From assembly GCF_015291745.1 (NCBI RefSeq), contig NZ_CP030059.1:1-64000 (forward strand): a DNA stretch of 64,000 bases, given 5' to 3'. Below, piece after piece: positions 19,853 to 28,632 of the stretch. Within the stretch, counting starts at the first letter, position 1; the number at the start of each line of letters is the position of its first letter. The notes under the pieces were generated by a model. The model was given only the letters and a program-made list of their open reading frames with translations, ran no database searches and was not told the DNA's origin. The stretch is from Bradyrhizobium sp. CCBAU 53351 (lineage in GTDB: Bacteria > Pseudomonadota > Alphaproteobacteria > Rhizobiales > Xanthobacteraceae). Made by a program: the position numbers and the translations under genes.

Positions 19853-21280
19853 TCAATCCGCCCCCGCCAGCTTGCCCTTCTCCCGCGTCGCGGCCACGAC
19901 ATCACGCACGAGGTCGAACACGCCGTCCGCTTCCGGCGGACCGTTCGGCGAGCGGCCGAGGCGGACGATCACCAATTGCTGCGACGGGATCACGATGGTG
20001 TATTGCCCGATGGTGCCCTTGGCGAAGAAGGCATCGCGCGGCCAGCCATGGGCGATGCGCAACTTCGCGCCAAAGCTGTCGCCCTGGTTGGTCCAGAAGC
20101 CGGCACCGATGCCGACCCACGCATTCGGCGTTGCCGTCGCCGAATAGTTCGCCCATCCCTCAGGCAGAATGCGTCTGCCGCCGGCGATGCCGTCATTGAG
20201 ATAGAGCTGGCCGAAGCGCGCCCAGTCGCGCGCGGATGCGAGCATCTCGCTCGATCCTTCGATCGTGCCGGAGCCATCGAGCTGGAGGACGACACGGCGC
20301 ATGCCGAGCGGGGCGAACAATTCACGGCGCGCAAAGCGTAACGCGTCTTCGGGATTGCCGCCGGCCGCATCGCGGATCAGATGCGAGAGGATGAGGATGT
20401 TGCCGTCGTGATAATTCCAGGCAGCGCCTGGCGCGGTCTCGAGCGGGATGGTCTCGGCATAGGCGGCCATGTCCGATTCCATGAACTTCATCCGGTTGAC
20501 CGGCTCGAAGGCCGAGCCGAGCGAGGCCTGCAGCGAGCTGCCGAGCGCAAGCCCTGCGGTATGGCGCAGAAGCTGGTCGACCGTGATGGCATGTCGGGGA
20601 TCATCCGGGTCTTTCCAGGCCGCGACCGGCGCGGGCCCGTCGAGCTTCAGCTTGCCCTGGCGCACCAGCACGCCGATCAGCGCCGAGATGATCGATTTCG
20701 TCATGGAGAAGCCGAGCAGCGGCGTCTCCGGTCCAATGCCCCCTGCATAACGCTCCGCGACGACGCGGCCCGACTTCATCACGACCACCGCGCGGGTGCG
20801 CCGGTAAGGCGGCTGCGTCGGCTCGGTGAAGGCGCGATCGAGCGCGGCGGCAAGTGAGGAGCTTTGCGGCGGCACGATCTCAGAGCCGGCGATCTCGGGC
20901 AGCAGCGCGGGCTGCCTGTCGTTCGCGGGCGGCTCGACGGCAGCCATCCCCGCGCCATGGTCGAGCGTGCAGCCGAGCCCCTCGCGATAGACGGCACGGC
21001 TGCGGCCGACGCCGAACAGCGTCACCGTGACGTCCTTGCGGACGCGATCGACCCGCGTGTCCATGGCCCAGGTGATCAGGCCCGTTCCGGGCATCGCATC
21101 GGTGGTCTCGGTGAAGTTGCGCTGCGGATCGAGGCCGGAGACGAACGTCTCCGAGCACAGGATGTCGGCGACGAAGCCGGTGGCGACCTTCGGCACATCG
21201 CGAGCGCGCGCGGCGCCGAGCGCAAGGCCGGCAGCGGTGATGGTGGCGGTGAGGAGGACGATCTGGCGGCGGCGGGTCAC
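19853..21280 (-). CDS. Exported serine hydrolase, beta-lactamase/esterase class C fold
   Basis: The 475-residue protein has a signal peptide (RRRQIVLLTATITAAGLALGAARA) and a PF00144-type domain from about residue 150. The nucleophile motif is SMTK, followed by LLRHTAGLALGS and the tyrosine motif WNYHDGN, and HGWPRDAFFAKGTIGQY near the end resembles the third active-site element. Family members include class C beta-lactamases, D-alanyl peptidases and esterases such as 6-aminohexanoate-dimer hydrolase; the substrate is not predictable. GTG at 21280 is chosen since GGAGAA lies just before it; the frame extends to 21349 without a ribosome binding site. It is convergent with the MmgE/PrpD gene. 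Confidence 0.82.
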   Translation of the reverse strand: MTRRRQIVLLTATITAAGLALGAARARDVPKVATGFVADILCSETFVSGLDPQRNFTETTDAMPGTGLITWAMDTRVDRVRKDVTVTLFGVGRSRAVYREGLGCTLDHGAGMAAVEPPANDRQPALLPEIAGSEIVPPQSSSLAAALDRAFTEPTQPPYRRTRAVVVMKSGRVVAERYAGGIGPETPLLGFSMTKSIISALIGVLVRQGKLKLDGPAPVAAWKDPDDPRHAITVDQLLRHTAGLALGSSLQASLGSAFEPVNRMKFMESDMAAYAETIPLETAPGAAWNYHDGNILILSHLIRDAAGGNPEDALRFARRELFAPLGMRRVVLQLDGSGTIEGSSEMLASARDWARFGQLYLNDGIAGGRRILPEGWANYSATATPNAWVGIGAGFWTNQGDSFGAKLRIAHGWPRDAFFAKGTIGQYTIVIPSQQLVIVRLGRSPNGPPEADGVFDLVRDVVAATREKGKLAGAD

Positions 21281-21425
21281 TGGCTTTCTCCGGCTTGGGG
21301 CGCGAGCCCGGGAGGAAAGCCGGAGCGGACAGAGGCATGCTCGCCGCATTTGGAAAATGGTCTGGTCGAAGTCGGAGAGGACTGGTTGATTCTGAAATCA
21401 TGCTGCGATTACAGCAGTTTAGGAT

Positions 21426-22487
21426 TTAGATCGCATTCACTTTCAGCCGCCGGTATTCCGTCGGCGTCACGCCCGTCACCGCCTTGAAGGCGCGGTTGAA
21501 CGGGCCGAGCGACTGGAAGCCGGCATCCATCGCGATGGTGATGACGGGGACCTCGGCCTGGGCGGGATCGGCGAGCGCGGCCTTGGCCTCCTCGATCCGG
21601 TGATTGTTCAGGAACACATTGAAGTTGCGGTAGCCGAGGCGCTGGTTGATCAGCCGGCGCAGGCGGTATTCCGGGATCTTCAGCCGACCCGCCAGCACGC
21701 CGATGGTGATGTTCTCCTGGCGATAGACCCGCTCGTCCGCCATCAGCCGCATCAGGGCATCGATGAGCTTTTGATCGGCGGCGTCTTCAGCGGCTTGCGG
21801 GGCGAAAACGACCACCGGTGCGGCCTTCGCTTCGACCGGAAACAGATCGGCGGCATCGACGCGCATCATGGCGTAGGCGATGGCCGCGACGATACAGGCG
21901 AGCACGCCAGTATTGATCGCGTCGGCGACATCGCCGACTTTGCTGCCCGCGACGGCGATCTGGAGAGCCGCATTCACGCCGCCATAGAGCGCGCCCGCAC
22001 AGACGATGAACACGCGAACGCGGCGGCGGCGCTCGACCAGATCGGCCGGCCACGAGGCGATCGTCTGCCCGATCGCAAGCGCGATGAACCCAAGCACGAT
22101 CAAATTGACCAAAGTCACCGAGAATCGCACATGGCCGCCCGGCGCGATCCAGACGCAGCCGGCGAAGCTGAAGGCGGTGACCAGCGCCCAGACCCATCCG
22201 TGCCACCAGCGGAGGCGAAACTCGTCGTCGAACAGCGCGCGCGTGAACAACCAGAATACCACGATGTTGCCGGTCGATAGCGCAACCAGCGGCGCATGCG
22301 ATACCGGGATCCGCGACGTGACACCCACCGAATAGCTCACCGCATGCGCGGCCAAGCCCAGTGCGAGAGCAGCACCGAGCCGCCCCGCCAGCACGTTGCG
22401 GAAATCGGCGATCAATGACGCCGCCAGCACCAGCAGCAGAGCGACGCTGGCGGCGCGAAAGGCAAGCTCGGTTGCGGCAAGGGTCAT
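21426..22487 (-). CDS. AraC family regulator with membrane-spanning N-terminal half
   Basis: This protein of about 353 residues joins six or seven hydrophobic helices (residues about 10-215) to a C-terminal AraC/XylS DNA-binding domain. The two helix-turn-helix segments are visible as ITIGVLAGRLKIPEYRLRRLINQ and VITIAMDAGFQSLGPFNRAFKAVTGVTPTEYRR. Regulators with a membrane sensor half of this type probably sense an extracytoplasmic or lipid signal, but the ligand is unknown. The start is uncertain: ATG at 22487 begins just before the first helix, while ATG at 22526 would add 13 residues. It is divergent from the pirin gene and stands upstream of the serine hydrolase, either of which could be its target. 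Confidence 0.85.
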   Translation of the reverse strand: MTLAATELAFRAASVALLLVLAASLIADFRNVLAGRLGAALALGLAAHAVSYSVGVTSRIPVSHAPLVALSTGNIVVFWLFTRALFDDEFRLRWWHGWVWALVTAFSFAGCVWIAPGGHVRFSVTLVNLIVLGFIALAIGQTIASWPADLVERRRRVRVFIVCAGALYGGVNAALQIAVAGSKVGDVADAINTGVLACIVAAIAYAMMRVDAADLFPVEAKAAPVVVFAPQAAEDAADQKLIDALMRLMADERVYRQENITIGVLAGRLKIPEYRLRRLINQRLGYRNFNVFLNNHRIEEAKAALADPAQAEVPVITIAMDAGFQSLGPFNRAFKAVTGVTPTEYRRLKVNAI

Positions 22488-22691
22488 CGGCTGGGCGAAC
22501 GGTCGCAGTTGAAAGCAGCCGAACATCGTTGGTTGCGCCGGCTTTTTCAAGGACGATCCGCATGCCACGCCTACCTCCACTCGTGCATTTGGCGCTGTTG
22601 CGGACCGCGGCGTAGAGCGCTGCCTTTGCCGCGACGATGCTGCAAATTCCTGCTAGGCTCGCGTCCAAGAAAGTCAAAAAGGAGCCTCCTC

Positions 22692-23609
22692 ATGAGCTGG
22701 CAGCCCTCGAACGATCCCGTGCTCGGCGATCCCATGTCCTGCGACGCGCTCGACCTCGTCATCGTGCCGCGCACGCGCGATCTCGGCGACGGATTCGCGG
22801 TGCGGCGCGCGCTGCCGCACGGCAAGCGGCAGATGGTCGGGCCGTTCATCTTCTTCGACCATTTCGGCCCGGTGCAGTTCGTCTCCGGCAAGGGCATGGA
22901 TGTGCGGCCGCATCCACATATCGGGCTCGCCACCGTGACCTATCTGTTCGACGGCGCGATCATGCATCGCGACAGCGAGGGCAATGTCCAGGAGATCGCG
23001 CCGGGCGCGATGAACTTGATGACGGCGGGGCGCGGCATCGCCCATTCCGAGCGGACGCCGGACGCGCAGCGCGCCTCGGGCCAGAAGATGCTGGGCCTGC
23101 AGAGCTGGATCGCGCTGCCGGCGGGATCGGAGGAGATCGCGCCGTCATTCCAGCATTACGCGGCCGGCGATCTGCCGATGATTTCCGAGCGCGATTTTAC
23201 CGCGCGCGTGATCGCGGGTTCGGCGTTCGGCATCACCTCGCCGGTCACGATGGTGTCGCCCTGGTTCTACACCGAGGTCACGGCCGTCGCGGGCGCGAGC
23301 GTGCCGCTCGACCCTGACCATGAGGAGCGGGCGATCTACGTGGTGGAGGGCGAGGTCGAGATCGCGAGCGAGCGCTATGAGGGGCCGCGGCTGCTGATCT
23401 TCCGCCCCGGCGACCGCATCACCGTGAAGGCGCTCAAGGCGACGCGAATGATGTTTCTCGGCGGCGATGCACTGGAGGGGCCGCGCCACATCTGGTGGAA
23501 TTTCGTCTCCTCCAGCAAGGAGCGGATCGAGCAGGCCAAGCAGGACTGGAAAACCGGCCGCTTCGCCGCAGTTCCGCAGGAACACGAGTTCATTCCGCTG
23601 CCGGAATAG
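22692..23609 (+). CDS. Pirin family bicupin protein
   Basis: The 305-residue protein has the pirin double-cupin layout. The N-terminal domain carries the metal-binding motif HPHIGLATVTYLFDG and RGIAHSERT, and the C-terminal cupin has EERAIYVVEGEVEI. Bacterial pirins can act as quercetin dioxygenases or as regulators of metabolic enzymes; which applies here is unknown. The ATG at 22692 follows GGAG at 22681-22684. The gene lies 205 bp from the divergent AraC regulator and 71 bp before purC. Confidence 0.9.
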   Translation: MSWQPSNDPVLGDPMSCDALDLVIVPRTRDLGDGFAVRRALPHGKRQMVGPFIFFDHFGPVQFVSGKGMDVRPHPHIGLATVTYLFDGAIMHRDSEGNVQEIAPGAMNLMTAGRGIAHSERTPDAQRASGQKMLGLQSWIALPAGSEEIAPSFQHYAAGDLPMISERDFTARVIAGSAFGITSPVTMVSPWFYTEVTAVAGASVPLDPDHEERAIYVVEGEVEIASERYEGPRLLIFRPGDRITVKALKATRMMFLGGDALEGPRHIWWNFVSSSKERIEQAKQDWKTGRFAAVPQEHEFIPLPE

Positions 23610-23680
23610 GCTAATCCGGTGTCCGGCCGTACCATCAGGCGCGGCCGGATTCCCCTGCCCTGTCCGCGAAAGCTCTGCCG

Positions 23681-24595
23681 ATGACCACCATGCTCTCCAG
23701 CGACCTGCCCCTGCCCAAGATCGGACGCGGCAAGGTGCGCGACATCTACGCCGTCGACGACGACCGCCTGCTGCTCGTCACCACCGACCGCATCAGCGCC
23801 TTCGACGTCGTGATGGGCGAGACCATCCCGATGAAGGGCGCGGTGCTGACGCAGATCAGCGCGTTCTGGTTCGGCAGGCTGGAAGGCGTGGTGCCGCATC
23901 ACATGATCAGCGCCGACACCGACGAGATCATCGCCGCCGTGCCGGCGCTCAAAGCCCACCGCGCCGAGATCCTCGGCCGCGCGATGCTGTGCAAGCGCAC
24001 CACCGTCTTCCCGATCGAATGCGTGATCCGCGGCTATCTCTCGGGCTCGGCCTGGAAGGAATACGCCGCCTCAGGCACGCTCGCTGGCGAGACGCTGAAA
24101 GCGGGTCTCGTCGAGAGCGAAAAGCTGGAGCCTGCGATCTTCAGCCCGGCGACGAAGGCCGAGACCGGCCATGACGAGAACATCACCATCGCGAAGATGC
24201 GCAGCGTGGTCGGCGACGAGACCGCCTACACGCTGGAGAGCATGACGCGCGCGATCTACACGCTGGGCGAGGAGCTCGCCCGCGAGCAGGGCATCATCAT
24301 CGCCGACACCAAGTTCGAGTTCGGCCGCGACAAGGACGGCCGCATCATCCTGATCGACGAAGTCATGACGCCGGATTCCTCGCGCTTCTGGGCGGTCGAT
24401 GCCTATAAGCCCGGCCAGCCACAGGCGAGCTTCGACAAGCAGCCCCTGCGCGACTATCTCGACGTCGAGCGCCGCGCCGGCCGCTGGAACGGCGACGCTC
24501 CCCCGCCGCCGCTGCCGACGAGCGTGGTGGAGGCGACCAGCAAGCGGTATCTGGAAGCGTATCGGCGGGTGACGGGAGCGGAGCTGAAGATCTAG
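23681..24595 (+). CDS. purC: Phosphoribosylaminoimidazole-succinocarboxamide synthase
   Basis: PurC (SAICAR synthetase) joins CAIR and aspartate in purine synthesis using ATP. The 304-residue protein shows [29 protein letters not shown], the conserved [14 protein letters not shown] and the late [14 protein letters not shown] motif. It is longer than the 235-residue E. coli type and matches the longer form common in alphaproteobacteria. The ATG at 23681 is used; a second ATG three codons later is possible. A 7-bp hairpin follows the stop. Confidence 0.95.
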   Translation: MTTMLSSDLPLPKIGRGKVRDIYAVDDDRLLLVTTDRISAFDVVMGETIPMKGAVLTQISAFWFGRLEGVVPHHMISADTDEIIAAVPALKAHRAEILGRAMLCKRTTVFPIECVIRGYLSGSAWKEYAASGTLAGETLKAGLVESEKLEPAIFSPATKAETGHDENITIAKMRSVVGDETAYTLESMTRAIYTLGEELAREQGIIIADTKFEFGRDKDGRIILIDEVMTPDSSRFWAVDAYKPGQPQASFDKQPLRDYLDVERRAGRWNGDAPPPPLPTSVVEATSKRYLEAYRRVTGAELKI

Positions 24596-24615
24596 CGCGC
24601 GGTTGCTGCCGCGCG
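24596..24615 (+). terminator. Hairpin at the purC 3' end
   Basis: CGCGCGG and CCGCGCG pair perfectly around TTGCTG immediately after the purC stop. There is no T-tract, so it may protect the mRNA end or act as a weak terminator. Confidence 0.45.
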
Positions 24616-24626
24616 ATCTCGACTCA

Positions 24627-24640
24627 TTGATCCAGATCAA
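24627..24640 (+). promoter_or_regulatory. Perfect FNR/FixK anaerobox
   Basis: TTGATCCAGATCAA is a perfect TTGAT-N4-ATCAA anaerobox and also fits the FixK2 pattern. It lies 66-79 bp before the ATG of the small exported protein at 24706. Class II spacing predicts a start near 24675; the -10 region there is not clear. Confidence 0.6.
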
Positions 24641-24705
24641 GCCAGGCGCCCACGATCAAAGAAAGCTGATCACCTCGGATTGGTACAACAACGAGGGAGA
24701 TTGCC

Positions 24706-24981
24706 ATGAGGCTGGTCGGCACGAAGCGAACGTTACTTTTTGCAGCCGCGCTGGGCTGCGGAATTTTTGGCTCGACAAACTGGTCGAACGACGCCGGCAT
24801 CGCGTTCGGCGTTCCAAGCGCTGAAGCCAGAGTCGGCCGGCCGTTAACCCCCGTGAGCGTTGCCGGCGTCGCCCGTCGAACCACGCGTCGCGCGGTCGTA
24901 GGGGGCGCGGCTGCGGGTGCGGCAGCTGCCGGCACAGCGTGCGTCCGCGTCTATGTGAACGGCGCCTACGTCTGCCGCTGA
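24706..24981 (+). CDS. Small exported protein of unknown function
   Basis: This 91-residue protein has a signal peptide (KRTLLFAAALGCGIFG) with a probable cleavage after SAEA near residue 41. The mature part begins VGRPLTPVSVAGVARRTTRR, followed by a hydrophobic Gly/Ala stretch that could be a glycine-zipper-like membrane segment, and ends with CVRVYVNGAYVC, two cysteines that might form a disulfide. A good ribosome binding site GAGGGAGA precedes the ATG. I know of no function. A perfect FNR/FixK box upstream suggests induction at low oxygen. Confidence 0.75.
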   Translation: MRLVGTKRTLLFAAALGCGIFGSTNWSNDAGIAFGVPSAEARVGRPLTPVSVAGVARRTTRRAVVGGAAAGAAAAGTACVRVYVNGAYVCR

Positions 24982-25034
24982 TGCCATTCGCGCCGGCGAA
25001 CTCAAATCGCCGGCGCGCATCGCCGATCGTCGGG

Positions 25035-26528
25035 TTACACCCCCGCCATCATCACGTATTTGATCTCGACATATTCTTCCATGCCGTGGCGGGAGCCTTC
25101 ACGGCCGAGGCCGCTTTCCTTGACACCGCCGAACGGCGCGACTTCCGTGGTGATCAGGCCGGTGTTGACGCCGACCATGCCTGACTCCAGCGCTTCGGCG
25201 ACGCGCCAGACGCGGCCGAGATCGCGGGAGTAGAAATACGAAGCCAGGCCGAACGGCGAGGCGTTGCACATCGCGATGACGTCGGCCTCGTCCTTGAAGC
25301 GGATCACCGGCGCGAGCGGGCCGAAGGTTTCTTCCTGCGACACCAGCGAGTCCGACTTGACGTCGGCGAGCACCGTGGGCTCGAAGAACGAGCGGCCGAG
25401 CTCGCTGCGCTTGCCGCCGGTCACGACCTTGGCGCCGCGCTTGACGGCATCCGCGATATGGCGCTCGACCTTGTCGACCGCCTTCATGTTGATCAGCGGG
25501 CCTTGCGTGACGCCGGCTTCGGTGCCGTCGCCGATCTTCATCGCTGCGACCTTCTTCGAGAGCTTCTGCACGAACTCGTCGTAGATCTTGTCCTGGGCGT
25601 AGAGGCGGTTGGCGCAGACGCAGGTCTGGCCCATGTTGCGATATTTCGAGACGATGGCGCCCTCGACCGCAGCGTCGATGTCGGCGTCGTCGAACACCAC
25701 GAAGGGCGCATTGCCGCCGAGCTCGAGGCCGAGCCGCTTCACGCCGACGGAGGCCTGCTGATAGAGGATCTTGCCGACCGCGGTCGAGCCGGTGAAGCCG
25801 ACGAAGCGCACGGCCGGATGCTCGCACAGCACCTTGCCGATCGGCGGCGCGTCACCGGTGATGATGTTGAGCACGCCCTTGGGAATGCCCGCCTTCTCGG
25901 CGAGCACGGCCAGCGCCAGCGCCGACAGCGGGGTCTCGTTGGCGGGCTTCAGCACCACGGTGCAACCAGCGGCCAGTGCCGGCGACACTTTTCGCGTGAT
26001 CATCGAGTTCGGGAAATTCCATGGCGTGATGGCACCGCAGACGCCGATCGGCTGCTTGATCGCGAGCAGCCGCGCATCGGGTCGCTGCGTCGGGATGGTC
26101 TCGCCATAGACGCGCCTCGCTTCCTCGGCGAAGAATTCGATATAGGCCGCGCCAATATCGACCTCGCCGAGCGCCTCCGAGAGCGGCTTGCCCTGCTCCG
26201 AGGTGAGGATCAGCGCGAGGTCCTCGCGGTTGGCTGTGATCAGCTCGAACCATTTGCGCAGGATGTTGGAGCGCTGCTTGGCGGTGTGCTTGGCCCAGCC
26301 CGGAAAGGCGCGCTCGGCGGCTTCCACCGCCCTGGTGGTCTCGTCCGCGCCGAGCTGCGGAACTTTTGCCAGCTCGACGCCGGTCGCGGGATTGTTGACG
26401 GCGAACACCGGCGTGCCGACCCAGGCGCCGTCGATGTAGCAGGCCTCCTTCAGGAGCGAAGGGTCCTTCAACCGGTCGCGCAGGGTGGCGGTGGATTGCG
26501 GGGCGCGTGCGGCGGCGGTCGGTGTCAT
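25035..26528 (-). CDS. gabD: NAD(P)-dependent succinate-semialdehyde dehydrogenase
   Basis: GabD oxidises succinate semialdehyde to succinate, the last step of the GABA shunt. The 497-residue product is an aldehyde dehydrogenase with ITPWNFPNSMITRK (cofactor/oxyanion Asn), VGFTGSTAVGKILYQQ, the general-base glutamate in LELGGNAP (near 269) and the catalytic cysteine in GQTCVCANR (C303). The C-terminal FGGVKESGLGREGSRHGMEEYVEIKYV is typical of the GabD subfamily. The ATG at 26528 has GGGAG upstream; the longer frame to 26615 crosses tandem repeats and is rejected. No transaminase gene is adjacent. Confidence 0.92.
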   Translation of the reverse strand: MTPTAAARAPQSTATLRDRLKDPSLLKEACYIDGAWVGTPVFAVNNPATGVELAKVPQLGADETTRAVEAAERAFPGWAKHTAKQRSNILRKWFELITANREDLALILTSEQGKPLSEALGEVDIGAAYIEFFAEEARRVYGETIPTQRPDARLLAIKQPIGVCGAITPWNFPNSMITRKVSPALAAGCTVVLKPANETPLSALALAVLAEKAGIPKGVLNIITGDAPPIGKVLCEHPAVRFVGFTGSTAVGKILYQQASVGVKRLGLELGGNAPFVVFDDADIDAAVEGAIVSKYRNMGQTCVCANRLYAQDKIYDEFVQKLSKKVAAMKIGDGTEAGVTQGPLINMKAVDKVERHIADAVKRGAKVVTGGKRSELGRSFFEPTVLADVKSDSLVSQEETFGPLAPVIRFKDEADVIAMCNASPFGLASYFYSRDLGRVWRVAEALESGMVGVNTGLITTEVAPFGGVKESGLGREGSRHGMEEYVEIKYVMMAGV

Positions 26529-26548
26529 GGCGTTACTCCCAGGGGGCA

Positions 26549-26581
26549 ATCGGACTTGGGCGATCGGACTTGGGCGATCGG
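26549..26581. repeat. Tandem 14-bp repeats in the gabD leader
   Basis: The unit ATCGGACTTGGGCG occurs twice in a row (26549-26562 and 26563-26576) followed by a partial third copy ATCGG. They begin 21 bp from the gabD start codon, in its 5' leader or promoter. Confidence 0.65.
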
Positions 26582-26664
26582 ATCGGCCCGGAATATAGGG
26601 GCAAGCGGTGCCCAATGCACCGCCCCGCGACGCACATCTGCCTGTAGCTTGGGAGAGAGCGGCC

Positions 26665-26985
26665 TTACGCCGCGCCGCTCATATAGGTCTCGCGGCGGCC
26701 AATCATGCGCTCGGCCGCGGCCTTGGCGTCGGCCTTCGAGGAGGTCGCGCAGGTCCGGTATTCGAGATCGGGCACGTCGGACGCGTTGCGGCGTCCGAAC
26801 CACGACTTGGAGCCGACCGGCAGCAGCGCCAGGGATTGCGCCAGATTGTCGACCGCACCGAAGGAATAGAGCGCGCCGGTGCCGGCGACACGGACCTCGT
26901 AAATGCCGGGCGAGATCGGCGCCTCCAGGTTCTCGCCCCGTCCGGGACGGGGATAGCGCTTCCATTCACTCCAGGTCGAAATCAT
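26665..26985 (-). CDS. Small conserved-type protein with a GIY-YIG-like pattern
   Basis: The 106-residue protein is not firmly recognised. The order of motifs resembles a degenerate GIY-YIG nuclease domain: GIYEVRV (residues about 27-33), then LYSFGAVDNLAQSL ten residues later in place of YIG-x-NL, a central W..R (SWFGRR), and LEYRTCATSSKADAKAAAERMI where the family has a strand and a Glu-bearing helix. The match is structural guesswork and key residues may be missing. The ATG at 26985 follows AGGGGAC. It is transcribed towards gabD, 137 bp from its start, and may be in the same transcript. Confidence 0.6.
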   Translation of the reverse strand: MISTWSEWKRYPRPGRGENLEAPISPGIYEVRVAGTGALYSFGAVDNLAQSLALLPVGSKSWFGRRNASDVPDLEYRTCATSSKADAKAAAERMIGRRETYMSGAA

Positions 26986-27331
26986 TTGAGGTCCCCTCGC
27001 GGCCGGTCAGCAGCCGCCAATTTGCATCAAGTCTTAACGTCGTCGGCCGATTGGCCGCGAGCTGAAACGCCGCAACGCACAAAATGTTTCAAGTGCTTTC
27101 AAACAGGTGAAACATATCGCCAGAGCCCATCCACGGTCACTGCGACGTGCGGCCATCCACCGCAGATTGTGACGGAGTGTTGCCGTTGAGCCCACCTGTC
27201 GTCCTGCGTGGCGCACGGACCGTCAAGTCACGACATCGCGACCGCAGCGGGCATCTGGACACGCTTGCCGCACAGAGCGTGCGGGAGGACAATCGATCAC
27301 TGCTAACAATAATCAAACCCGAGGAAACGCC
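26986..27331. other. Intergenic region with one inverted repeat, no gene seen
   Basis: This 346-bp gap separates divergent genes. I see no credible coding sequence. An inverted repeat GTTTCA (27086-27091) and TGAAAC (27108-27113) with a related TTTCAAAC between them could be an operator. The serine hydrolase ribosome binding site GAGGAAACGCC lies at the right end. Confidence 0.5.
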
Positions 27332-28525
27332 ATGCAAAGCAAAGCTGAGATCGACGAGATTTTGCGTCAGAAGAGCGAAGCCAAGGAGATTCCCGGCGTC
27401 GTCGCCATCGCCGCCAGCGGTAACGACGTGCTGTATCAGGGCGCGTTCGGCAAGCGCGACCTGTCGAAGCCCGATCCGATGACCGCTGACAGCGTGTTCT
27501 GGATCGCCTCGATGACTAAGGCGGTGACGACAGCGGGAGCGATGCAGTTGGTCGAGCAGGGCAAGCTGTCGCTGGATGCGCCGATCGGCGAGCTGTTGCC
27601 CGATCTCGCCAATCCGCAAGTGCTCGAAGGTTTTGACGCCAAGGGCGAGGCCAAGCTGCGGCCGGCCAAGCGGCCCATCACGCTGCGCCAGCTCATGACC
27701 CACACCGCCGGGTTCTGCTACAACATGTGGAACGGCGATCTCGCGGTCTATCTGGACAAGCACGGCATTCCCGCGATCACCACCTGCCAGAACGCGGCGC
27801 TGAAGACGCCTATCATGACCGACCCAGGCACGCGCTGGGAATACGGCACGAACATCGATTTCGTCGGCAAGGCGGTGGAGGCCGTCAGCGGCAAGCGGCT
27901 GGATGCCTACCTGCGCGACAACCTGTTCAACCCGCTCGGCATGAGCGACACGGCGTTCAAGATCACCGACAGCATGCGCAAGCGCCTCGTCGGCATGCAT
28001 GCGCGCGGCGAGGACGGCCAGCTCGCAGCGATCCCGTTCGAGCTGGAGCAGGAGCCGGAATTCCACATGGGTGGCGGCGGCCTCTATTCGACCGCGGCCG
28101 ACTACATCAAGTTCACCCAGATGATCCTCAACAAGGGCCGCAGCAACGGCAACCAGGTGCTGAAGGCCGAGACCGTGGCGACGATGGGCCAGAACCACAT
28201 CGGCGATCTCGCCATGGGCAAGATGACGACATCGGCGCCGATGTACACCAACGACGTCGATCTCTATCCGGAGCAGGTGAAGAAGTGGGGCCTCAGCTTC
28301 ATGATCAACACCGCCAAGACCGCCGAGGGCCGCAGCGCCGGCAGCCTCGCCTGGGCCGGCCTCGCCAACACCTATTACTGGATCGATCCCGCGCGCGACG
28401 TCACCGGCGTGATCCTGATGCAGCTGCTCCCCTTCGCCGACGGCAAGTGCCTGGAGGCGTTCGCAGGCTTCGAGCGCGGGGTCTATGCCGGGCTCGATGC
28501 GGGCAGCGGACAGAAGGCGGCCTAG
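27332..28525 (+). CDS. Cytoplasmic serine hydrolase, class C beta-lactamase/esterase family
   Basis: The 397-residue protein has the PF00144 fold with nucleophile motif IASMTKAVT (Ser and Lys near residues 60-63), LMTHTAGF, and the tyrosine motif WEYGTN. No signal peptide is visible, so it probably acts in the cytoplasm as an esterase of the EstB type rather than as a beta-lactamase. The ATG at 27332 follows GAGGAAAC. It precedes an acyl-CoA synthetase gene with a strong hairpin between them; a shared role in ester or fatty-acid metabolism is possible but unproved. Confidence 0.86.
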   Translation: MQSKAEIDEILRQKSEAKEIPGVVAIAASGNDVLYQGAFGKRDLSKPDPMTADSVFWIASMTKAVTTAGAMQLVEQGKLSLDAPIGELLPDLANPQVLEGFDAKGEAKLRPAKRPITLRQLMTHTAGFCYNMWNGDLAVYLDKHGIPAITTCQNAALKTPIMTDPGTRWEYGTNIDFVGKAVEAVSGKRLDAYLRDNLFNPLGMSDTAFKITDSMRKRLVGMHARGEDGQLAAIPFELEQEPEFHMGGGGLYSTAADYIKFTQMILNKGRSNGNQVLKAETVATMGQNHIGDLAMGKMTTSAPMYTNDVDLYPEQVKKWGLSFMINTAKTAEGRSAGSLAWAGLANTYYWIDPARDVTGVILMQLLPFADGKCLEAFAGFERGVYAGLDAGSGQKAA

Positions 28526-28575
28526 CCACTTAGTATGAGGTGCGCGACGTCGCGCGCCTTCGCAGCAATCGATAA

Positions 28576-28610
28576 CCTCGTGCCCAAAGCCATCGGCTTC
28601 GGGCACGAGG
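28576..28610 (+). other. Strong stem-loop before the acyl-CoA synthetase start
   Basis: Arms 28576-28591 (CCTCGTGCCCAAAGCC) and 28595-28610 (GGCTTCGGGCACGAGG) pair at 15 of 16 positions around a 3-nt loop. It lies 22 bp before the TTG start at 28633, with the ribosome binding site GAGGAG between. No T-tract follows, so mRNA stabilisation or translational control is more likely than termination. Confidence 0.6.
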
Positions 28611-28632
28611 CACCAGCTTTGAGGAGACGAAC

